Shown here piece after piece: positions 1 to 4,762 of a stretch of DNA of 6,386 nucleotides. The DNA is taken from contig JBJOPY010000161.1 in the NCBI GenBank assembly GCA_046050405.1, forward strand, positions 1-6,386, in the 5' to 3' direction. The notes beneath the pieces are model-generated. The model searched no databases. It was not told the origin of the DNA and saw nothing but the letters and a program-made list of their open reading frames with translations. A program made the translations under genes and the position numbers. The number at the start of each line of letters is the position of its first letter. Position 1 is the first letter of the stretch. The stretch comes from JADKCL01 sp046050405 (lineage in GTDB: Bacteria; Bacteroidota; Bacteroidia; J057; JADKCL01).

Positions 1-15
1 GGAAGCGAACGCCGG

Positions 16-744
16 CTACCCGACGAAGAAGAAGTTTTGATGGGTGTGAATCCCGGGATCGAACCTCACCAGGGCTCCACTGTGCAAGACCATGACCTGG
101 TATCCCAGCTCGCCTGCCAGGAGTTGGAAACACTTCTCGCGGTTCTCATTTGCCCATAATTCACAGTATATGAGCGGCTTGAATTTCCGAAGGATGCCTT
201 CACCGCCCTTGAAGACGAAGTACTCGAAATTCTCCACGTCGATCTTGATGGCTTGAACCCCCGTCACGATTTCAGGGAGACTGTCCAGCCGGTGCTGCGG
301 CACAGTGTATCTTCTTCCATCGTTGTATTCCGTGATGCTTTCATGGACCACATGGCTGAGCCCCTGCATCTTCACCTTCCTGACCTCAGGCATCACCATT
401 TCCAGCCGCCCCTCCTCCTCTCCCAGGGCAAAGGGATGCAGGCGCACATTTCCGAAACGGTAATGCCTGCAGACCCGCGAGAGCACCTCGAAATTCTCCG
501 GGATGGGCTCGATGGCATGCACGATGCCGGATCTGCAATGCCTTGCGAGCAGGGCGGTCATGATTCCGATATTGGCACCGATGTCCAGCACCCGGGCATC
601 TTCGGGGAGCATGGACAGGAAATGGAAAAAATCACCCTCGCGCCTGTCCTGCCTCAGGGTGCGGATCTTGAAGAGGGAGAAGAGGAAAAGGTACCGCCGG
701 AAGCCGAGCACCGACTGGAGGAGATTCTGGATGCGTCTTTTCAT
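16..744 (-). CDS. FkbM family SAM-dependent methyltransferase
   Basis: Predicted class I methyltransferase of the FkbM family, which transfers a methyl group from S-adenosylmethionine, usually to a hydroxyl of a sugar or small molecule; the substrate here is unknown. With the ATG at 744 the protein has 242 residues. A basic, hydrophobic N-terminal stretch (about residues 1-35) comes before the Rossmann core. SAM motif I is VLDIGANIG (52-60) and the acidic residue that normally binds the ribose is E79 in IEPIPENF. The family's second hallmark, usually KIDVEG.E..VLKG, appears as KIDVENFEYFVFKGG (167-181), so D169 and E171 are kept. A strand LIYCELW follows near 191-197. The length is normal and the stop codon lies inside the window, so the gene is complete. 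A TTG at 756 in the same frame would add four residues; I prefer the ATG because the KRR-rich start is a natural N-terminus and neither start has a ribosome binding site. It is transcribed away from the adhesin gene. Family is clear; substrate cannot be read from sequence. Confidence 0.92.
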   Translation of the reverse strand: MKRRIQNLLQSVLGFRRYLFLFSLFKIRTLRQDRREGDFFHFLSMLPEDARVLDIGANIGIMTALLARHCRSGIVHAIEPIPENFEVLSRVCRHYRFGNVRLHPFALGEEEGRLEMVMPEVRKVKMQGLSHVVHESITEYNDGRRYTVPQHRLDSLPEIVTGVQAIKIDVENFEYFVFKGGEGILRKFKPLIYCELWANENREKCFQLLAGELGYQVMVLHSGALVRFDPGIHTHQNFFFVG

Positions 745-915
745 TGCCGGCGGCAAGTTAGGAAAAGATCCAGGACATGGGCCAGGGGCCTGCCAATCAG
801 TGGAGGATAGGGCCCATGCCGCCGAGAATGAGCCCCTGGTGATGAAACTTCAGGGTGGAGGTTTTTTTAAATCAACAAAAACCGCTTTCTTTGGGGTTGA
901 ATTGATATTGTTCCT
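745..915. promoter_or_regulatory. Divergent intergenic region with competing inverted repeats
   Basis: This gap separates two divergent genes, so promoters for both probably lie here, but I find no clean TAnnTTTG element on either strand. An 8-bp inverted repeat CATGGGCC (776-783) / GGCCCATG (811-818) overlaps a second one, CCAGGGGC (782-789) / GCCCCTGG (832-839). The right arm of the second can instead form a weak 5-bp stem, CCCTG (834-838) / CAGGG (851-855), followed by a T7 tract at 862-868. The segment from about 860 to 915 is A+T-rich, as expected close to a promoter of the plus-strand gene. The arms are seen directly; any regulatory role is inference. Confidence 0.4.
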
Positions 916-3360
916 ATGGTCGGAATTCGGTATTTCTTGAGTGTCATTGCCTTCTCCGTTTGCCTGCTGCTGGGAAGCTCGGCGATGCTTCCCGCACAGT
1001 GGCATTTCCCGGTGATCCCGGGGCCTCTACCGAATGCGGCATCGAGCCTCGGGGGGGACTGCATCCGCCTGACACCCCGGGCCAATAACGTCCGCGGTGT
1101 GGTCTGGGACTCGAACCAAGTGGACCTTACACAGCCCTTCGACCTGAGCATCTCCACGCGGATGTCACCCGCAAGCAAAGGTCTCGGGGAGGGCGCCATG
1201 GCGATCGTCCTGCAAAGGGCAGGCCTACAGGCCGCCGGTGCTGGCGGAAATGGGATGGGTTACGCTGACGCAGTACCGCCGGATCCATTTTATTCCGCCA
1301 TCACACCCAGCATCGCCTTTGAAATAGACATCTGGAGTTACATGGATCCCACCTCGTTCCACGTCGGCATTCATCGGGACGGCAGGTTCGTCCCAATTGT
1401 CATCGACCCAATTGTCATCAACCCTGCTACGGAAGCGATCAATGACGGTGTATGCCGGACCTTCCGCGTAGTCTGGACGCCCTCCACGAACAATGTCAAG
1501 GTTTACTTCCCGGATGCGCTCACCCTCCGGATCGATGTCACCATTGACCTGGTCAATACGATCTTCAGCGGAAACACCAATGTCTGGTGGGGTATGACTG
1601 CATCCAGCGGCAATCCAGCGCAGGGCCAGGATGTCTGCGTGGGCGCTCAATTTGCGAATGCGGGAGTGGACACCTTCACCTGCGCGGGTCAGCCGATCCA
1701 GCTCCAGGCCTCGGGCGGCATCACCTACCTGTGGGACCAGGGTTTCCCGGTCATCAGCGACCGGAACATCCCGAACCCCTTCGTCACCTCCCCCCTGCCC
1801 GGCCCGGTCTCCTTGGGCGTTCTGGTGACGAATGCCGCCGGCTGCCAAGACCGAGACACCGTGATCGTCTTCCATGCAGCCCCTCCGAGCGCCGATCTGG
1901 GACCGGGCGGAACCGTATGCATCGGCGATTCCATTCAGCTGGGGGGAATCCCCAACGGCAACTATGCCTATTCCTGGTCCCCGGCCGCTGGACTGAACGA
2001 CACCACCGCACCCCAGCCTTGGTTTACGCCCACCACCCCGGGCTCCCATGCCTTCCAGATGATCGTAGAGGACACTGCCGGGTTCCCCTCCTGCAGGGAC
2101 ACCGCCACCGTGACGGTGCTGGTCTCCGACCCGCCCAGTGTGGACGTCACAGCGCTCTTCAACCCGGTCTGCTCCGGAACCACGACGGAACTCAGCGCCA
2201 ACGCCTCCGGCGGATCTGGCAGCTACACCTATCTCTGGAGTCCCGGGGGTGCGACCACCCCTGTGGATACGGTAGCCCCCTCGGATACGACCACCTATTC
2301 TGTCACCGTGACGGACACCACCTGTGCTGTCAGTGATTCCCTGGTCCTCCTCGTTTACCCGCCTTCATCCATCGATATCACCCTGCCGGATACCACTGTC
2401 TGCGGTGGCGGCTCGATCGCCATCACGAACACCTATGGGGCCCCCGGGGTCAATACATGGACATGGGATCCTCCCCTGGGCGTCAGCAACCCCTTGGATC
2501 CGAATCCTGTGATCACGCCGGTGGGTACCACCTACTACCTCACGGGAAGTGATCCCTATGGCTGCGAACACACTGATTCGATCAAGATTGGCGTCGTCAA
2601 TTTCAATCTGTCCATCTGGCAGGACAGCACCATCTGCCTAGGCGACAGCCTGGTGCTGGGCCTTCAGATCCCCGGGGGTTCGGGTGGGGGCTACACCGTG
2701 CAGTGGTGGGACCCCAGCGGGGGATTCATCAGCGATCCATTCATCCGGAATCCTATGGTGCTCCCCAGGGTGACCACCACCTACACTGCCACCGTGACGG
2801 ACACCGCCTCCGGTTGCCAGGAAACGATCTCCACGGATGTGACGGTGATCATCCTCCAGATCCAGGCCTCCCCGGGAAGCATCACCATCAACCCTGGCCA
2901 GAGTGTCCAGATGCAGGCGACCGGGGGAGTGCGCTACCTATGGGATCCGGATACGACGATCAATTGCATTGTCTGTCCTGATCCCGTGGCTGCCCCGGGC
3001 AATTCCACCCTCTACACCGTCACAGGCTGGGATATCCACGGCTGCACGGCCACGGCCACGGTGAACATCGCCACGGATTCGCTGCTGGTGCCGAATGTCT
3101 TCACCCCCAATGGGGACGGTGTCAACGATGTCCTGCTGTTCAATTACCATGGCAGCGCATTCTATCAAATCTCCATCTATGACCGATGGGGGAAGATGAT
3201 CTACAGCACCACCGACAGGAACGCGATGTGGGATGGAAGGACATCCGCCGGAGGGGATGCCCCCGAGAGCGTGTACTATGTTGCCGTGCGCATCGTCGGC
3301 GATGCGGCGATACCTGACAAGGACAAGCAGAAGGTGTTTCCCGTCACCCTGATCCGGTAG
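916..3360 (+). CDS. Secreted L-type lectin / Ig-PKD-repeat adhesin with T9SS type B sorting domain
   Basis: An 814-residue protein predicted to be exported and then placed on the cell surface or released by the type IX secretion system; probable role is adhesion or carbohydrate binding. In order: a Sec signal peptide (about 1-28, hydrophobic core FLSVIAFSVCLLLG, likely cleavage after MLPAQ); an L-type (legume-like) lectin domain (about 46-242) with landmarks GEGAMAIVLQ (91-100), GGNGMGYAD (110-118), SIAFEIDIW (132-140), MDPTSFHVGI (143-152) and FRVVWTPSTNNVKVYF (183-198); six Ig/PKD-like repeats (about 245-720); and a gliding-motility-associated C-terminal domain (722-814) opening with VPNVFTPNGDGVND and closing with VFPVTLIR, the mark of type B T9SS cargo. 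The ATG at 916 is the only reasonable start because an in-frame TGA lies at 898-900. There is no clear ribosome binding site, as is usual in Bacteroidota. The cupin gene starts 6 bp after its stop. The protein lacks an obvious enzymatic domain. Domain architecture is confident; the ligand is unknown. Confidence 0.93.
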   Translation: MVGIRYFLSVIAFSVCLLLGSSAMLPAQWHFPVIPGPLPNAASSLGGDCIRLTPRANNVRGVVWDSNQVDLTQPFDLSISTRMSPASKGLGEGAMAIVLQRAGLQAAGAGGNGMGYADAVPPDPFYSAITPSIAFEIDIWSYMDPTSFHVGIHRDGRFVPIVIDPIVINPATEAINDGVCRTFRVVWTPSTNNVKVYFPDALTLRIDVTIDLVNTIFSGNTNVWWGMTASSGNPAQGQDVCVGAQFANAGVDTFTCAGQPIQLQASGGITYLWDQGFPVISDRNIPNPFVTSPLPGPVSLGVLVTNAAGCQDRDTVIVFHAAPPSADLGPGGTVCIGDSIQLGGIPNGNYAYSWSPAAGLNDTTAPQPWFTPTTPGSHAFQMIVEDTAGFPSCRDTATVTVLVSDPPSVDVTALFNPVCSGTTTELSANASGGSGSYTYLWSPGGATTPVDTVAPSDTTTYSVTVTDTTCAVSDSLVLLVYPPSSIDITLPDTTVCGGGSIAITNTYGAPGVNTWTWDPPLGVSNPLDPNPVITPVGTTYYLTGSDPYGCEHTDSIKIGVVNFNLSIWQDSTICLGDSLVLGLQIPGGSGGGYTVQWWDPSGGFISDPFIRNPMVLPRVTTTYTATVTDTASGCQETISTDVTVIILQIQASPGSITINPGQSVQMQATGGVRYLWDPDTTINCIVCPDPVAAPGNSTLYTVTGWDIHGCTATATVNIATDSLLVPNVFTPNGDGVNDVLLFNYHGSAFYQISIYDRWGKMIYSTTDRNAMWDGRTSAGGDAPESVYYVAVRIVGDAAIPDKDKQKVFPVTLIR
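1051..1641 (+). other. L-type lectin-like domain within the adhesin
   Basis: Codons 46-242 of the adhesin. By motif comparison with legume and bacterial L-type lectins, E136, D138, D144 and H149 align with the Mn/Ca ligands E8, D10, D19 and H24 of concanavalin A, including the exact five-residue spacing of DPxxxH. The position of the usual sugar-contacting Asp in the ADG motif reads GEG (91-93), giving Glu92. The loop between D138 and D144 is three residues shorter than in concanavalin A, and the Asn that binds calcium there has no obvious equivalent. Alignment was made by eye. Confidence 0.75.
1392..1421 (+). repeat. 15-bp in-frame tandem duplication in the lectin domain
   Basis: CCCAATTGTCATCGA (1392-1406) is followed at once by CCCAATTGTCATCAA (1407-1421), identical at 14 of 15 positions. 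It encodes PIVID then PIVIN (residues 160-169), so a five-residue unit is doubled without breaking the frame. The near identity at synonymous positions suggests a recent duplication by slippage. Confidence 0.9.
1648..3075 (+). repeat. Six Ig/PKD-like repeats of the adhesin stalk
   Basis: Codons 245-720 encode six units of roughly 75-85 residues, at about 245-322, 325-404, 407-482, 484-562, 563-645 and 648-720. Each has a start of the type V-C-x-G-x-S/T/P, a central Y-x-W-x-P/D, and an end of the type T-x-Y-x-V-x-V-T-D, followed by a Cys and a closing beta strand. Units 1-5 each carry one Cys near the start and one near the end (256/310, 335/393, 419/470, 496/550, 574/634), consistent with one disulfide per unit. 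Unit 6 lacks the first Cys but has CIVC (684-687) plus C710. At DNA level units 3 and 5 share a 16-bp identical word (2304-2319 and 2790-2805). Such repeats normally form an extended stalk that holds the binding domain away from the surface. Confidence 0.85.
3079..3357 (+). other. Gliding-motility-type C-terminal sorting domain (T9SS type B)
   Basis: Codons 722-814 match the CHU_C / TIGR04131 type of domain: VPNVFTPNGDGVND (725-738), an IYDRWGKMIY strand (754-763), MWDGR (771-775), a YYVAVRI strand (787-793) and the terminal VFPVTLIR. In characterised Bacteroidota this class of domain directs passage through the type IX secretion system. The C-terminus is intact and reaches the natural stop codon. 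Confidence 0.93.
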
Positions 3361-3366
3361 CCGGCC

Positions 3367-3876
3367 GTGAAGCGGACAGCCGACCACTGGATGGAACTTC
3401 TGGGATTGATTTCTCACCCCGAGGGAGGCTATTTCAAGGAGACCTACCGGAGCGGGCAGGTGGTCTCACTCCCCGCCCTGGGCGGGAATGATGCCGGGGA
3501 TCGCCATGCCGGCACCGCGATCTACTTCCTCGTGACCGCTGACCAGCCCTCCTGCTTCCATCGGCTGGGGACCGATGAGGTCTGGCACCATTACGACGGG
3601 GACACGCTGGAAATCCTCCAGATTCAGCCGGACGGGAGCACCCTGTCCACCCACCTGGGAAAGGACGGCCCTCCGGGCACCCTCCCGCAGCAGCTCGTCC
3701 GGGCGGGCACCTGGTTTGCGGCAAGGGTGGTGCCCGGGGGAAAGTATTCCCTGTGTGGCTGCACCATGGCACCCGGGTTCGACTTTTCCGATTTCGAATT
3801 GGGGAGCAGGAAGCGCCTGGCCGCTGCCTACCCCCTGCTGGTGGATCTCATCCAGGCATTGACGAAGCAGGAATGA
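3367..3876 (+). CDS. Cupin superfamily protein, DUF985 / Cupin_5 family
   Basis: A 169-residue cytoplasmic protein with a cupin beta-barrel fold. It belongs to the Cupin_5 (DUF985) family, whose members are small single-domain proteins of unsettled function, including yeast YML079w. Family landmarks are visible in order: ELLGLISHPEGGYFKETYRS (10-29), AIYFLVT (51-57), CFHRLGTDEVWHHYDGD (63-79) with the histidine and acidic residues that line the barrel, LVRAGTWFAARV (110-121), and GCTMAPGFDFSDFEL (131-145) near the end. The length is normal and nothing looks missing. The start is a GTG; the next ATG in frame, at 3391, would leave only one residue before the conserved ELLGLI stretch. The gene starts 6 bp after the adhesin stop with no visible ribosome binding site, which fits translational coupling and a shared transcript. 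No signal peptide is present, so it is not itself surface cargo. Family assignment is strong; reaction and ligand are unknown. Confidence 0.92.
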   Translation: MKRTADHWMELLGLISHPEGGYFKETYRSGQVVSLPALGGNDAGDRHAGTAIYFLVTADQPSCFHRLGTDEVWHHYDGDTLEILQIQPDGSTLSTHLGKDGPPGTLPQQLVRAGTWFAARVVPGGKYSLCGCTMAPGFDFSDFELGSRKRLAAAYPLLVDLIQALTKQE

Positions 3877-4132
3877 ACCAGCACCGGGCGGGGGCTCCCT
3901 CCCCGGACTTCGCCTCCTGACCTGGCGGGTTTCCCGTGCCTTCGCCGGGCTGCGGTGCAACCCTGAAACCAATGCCATGCGTGCAAGGGCGGCACGCCCT
4001 GCGGGACTCGGAAGGACGGAGGATTTCCCTGGAATCTCCTGCATGGAGGCCGGGGAGATGCCTGACTTCCACCCCACCTGCGGAAGGATTCGGTGGGAAG
4101 CATTGCCTGGGCTGCAGCCGTCCCAAATGCAA

Positions 4133-4168
4133 GGCTCCCCCATGAACCAGAGATTCATTGGGGGAGCC
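4133..4168. other. Strong hairpin, possible transcription terminator or REP-like element
   Basis: GGCTCCCCC (4133-4141) pairs perfectly with GGGGGAGCC (4160-4168). The stem continues with ATGAA (4142-4146) against TTCAT plus one bulged T (4154-4159), giving a 14-bp stem and a 7-base loop. No T-tract follows on either strand, so a classical intrinsic terminator is not supported. It lies 256 bp after the cupin stop at the left edge of the A+T-rich island. Confidence 0.5.
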
Positions 4169-4191
4169 GCATCACTCTTAGAGAGGAAAGC

Positions 4192-4270
4192 AAAAAAGAA
4201 CGTTGAGTCCCAGGGTTGTTCACCCTGGACAAAAACCATGTCTAAAGCCAATTGCCAAAAAAAAGAACGT
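4192..4270. repeat. 12-bp direct repeats flanking a hairpin
   Basis: AAAAAAGAACGT occurs at 4192-4203 and again at 4259-4270, 67 bp apart. Between them CCAGGGT (4210-4216) pairs with ACCCTGG (4222-4228) around a 5-base loop. The CCAGGG/CCCTGG palindrome resembles short dispersed intergenic hairpins that I associate with repeat families in some Bacteroidota and other genomes, but I cannot verify copy number from one window. A-rich words recur by chance in such sequence, though the GAACGT tail makes this pair less trivial. Confidence 0.4.
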
Positions 4271-4313
4271 CACACGTAAACAAGATCACAAGGGATGATC
4301 AACATTAGAAATC

Positions 4314-4347
4314 TGCTTCAGACTTATCAACAATTTTGTCCGAAGCA
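4314..4347. other. Imperfect hairpin in the A+T-rich island
   Basis: TGCTTCAGAC (4314-4323) and GTCCGAAGCA (4338-4347) pair over ten positions with one A-C mismatch around a 14-base A+T-rich loop. The sequence after it on the plus strand is A-rich rather than T-rich, so it does not look like a terminator for plus-strand transcription. Function unknown. Confidence 0.4.
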
Positions 4348-4388
4348 AAACAAAAATAAGCGCATTCTAATATCTAAACTTCCGCTTG

Positions 4389-4421
4389 AAATGCCTCCTG
4401 CTTACAATATGGAAGGCATTT
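4389..4421. other. Inverted repeat AAATGCCTCC / GGAAGGCATTT
   Basis: Arms at 4389-4398 and 4411-4421 form a 10-bp stem with one bulged A around a 12-base loop. Dyads of this size in an A+T-rich upstream region can be operator sites or RNA hairpins; nothing in the sequence decides between these. Confidence 0.35.
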
Positions 4422-4606
4422 AATGCTGTATTCTTATAAAATATGCCCTTCGCCCCACCTGAGGAAACCGCAAAAAAAGTAGCTTCCCGGACGGTCCATC
4501 CAGGGAGCCACTGTATTCCCGATGGATTCGCCCGCAGGGATCATCCCGAACCCACCGGATGGCCGGCACTGGATGCTCAAAAGAATGGACCTCCCTTCTC
4601 CAGGAC

Positions 4607-4668
4607 GGGGCTGAAGCAGCCCCGGGGGGTCCGGGGCAAACCTTCAGGGGCATCCCTGGACACCCCCC
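4607..4668. other. GC-rich hairpin cluster upstream of the helical-protein promoter
   Basis: GGGGCTG (4607-4613) and CAGCCCC (4617-4623) form a tight hairpin with a 3-base loop. Directly after it, GGGGGGT (4624-4630) can pair with ACCCCCC (4662-4668). No T-tract follows. The cluster lies about 55 bp before the predicted promoter, so it is unlikely to be part of the mRNA leader of the downstream gene unless transcription starts farther upstream. Confidence 0.35.
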
Positions 4669-4722
4669 TCAGCGCATCTCGCATTCTCCTAAATCCCAGC
4701 TTCTGGAATCCCATAAAATATC

Positions 4723-4730
4723 TAATTTTG
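4723..4730 (+). promoter_or_regulatory. Bacteroidota -7 promoter element TAATTTTG
   Basis: TAATTTTG is an exact match to the TAnnTTTG consensus used by the housekeeping sigma factor of Bacteroidota. The expected -33 region holds only a weak TTCTGG (4701-4706). Transcription would begin near 4734-4737, giving a leader of roughly 27 bases before the ATG at 4763. It is the only exact plus-strand match I found in the non-coding parts of the window. Confidence 0.55.
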
Positions 4731-4762
4731 ACCCATCAAGGGCCGCTTTTCCGACTATTCTG

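Larger units (their letters stand above)
3877..4762. other. Large non-coding region with an A+T-rich island
   Basis: I find no convincing gene in these 886 bp: reading frames on both strands are short, rich in Pro, Arg, Gly and Cys, and match no family I know. The base composition changes in blocks. The left part (3877 to about 4170) and the right part (about 4450 to 4700) are GC-rich like the genes; 4021-4080 and 4561-4620 each have 37 G+C out of 60. The middle (about 4175-4440) is A+T-rich; 4261-4380 has 40 G+C out of 120. Hairpins sit at 4133-4168, 4210-4228, 4314-4347, 4389-4421 and 4607-4623, and a probable promoter at 4723-4730. The left block directly after the cupin has only weak GC-rich stems and no T-tract terminator. 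Confidence 0.6.

Noticed and set aside
253..810. Plus-strand open frame of 185 codons opposite the methyltransferase.
   Set aside because: It is His/Pro/Glu-rich shadow sequence on the strand opposite a clear FkbM enzyme.
1225..2336. Minus-strand (1225-2049) and alternative plus-strand (1587-2336) frames inside the adhesin gene.
   Set aside because: Both are Arg/Gly/Pro-rich or His/Arg-rich shadows of the adhesin frame, whose lectin and repeat motifs are unmistakable.
4210..4228. The CCAGGGT/ACCCTGG hairpin as an intrinsic terminator.
   Set aside because: It is followed by an A-tract on the plus strand and has no nearby T-tract on the minus strand (the T6 run there begins about ten bases past the stem).
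3466..4251. A 261-codon open frame on the minus strand across the cupin gene and the following gap.
   Set aside because: It overlaps a clearly conserved cupin on the opposite strand and reads as a low-information Pro/Gly/Arg-rich sequence with no domain.
3936..4279. Short plus-strand frames after the cupin (3936-4145 and 3977-4279).
   Set aside because: They have unlikely composition, no family resemblance, and one passes through the A+T-rich hairpin island.
4324..4332. TTATCAACA, one base from the DnaA box TTATCCACA, within an A+T-rich stretch, suggesting an origin.
   Set aside because: Only one near-match is present, with a poorer TGATCAACA at 4296-4304, and none of the usual origin neighbour genes is visible.
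4559..4762. An N-terminal extension of the helical protein starting at 4559.
   Set aside because: The extra 68 residues are Pro/Gly/Ser-rich and unlike the helical body, the family-like start is at 4763, and a promoter element at 4723-4730 would lie inside the extension.
3877..4762. tRNA, other common RNA gene or CRISPR array in the long gap.
   Set aside because: I could not find a cloverleaf with a GTTCGAATC-type T-loop, nor regularly spaced repeats; the 12-bp word occurs only twice.
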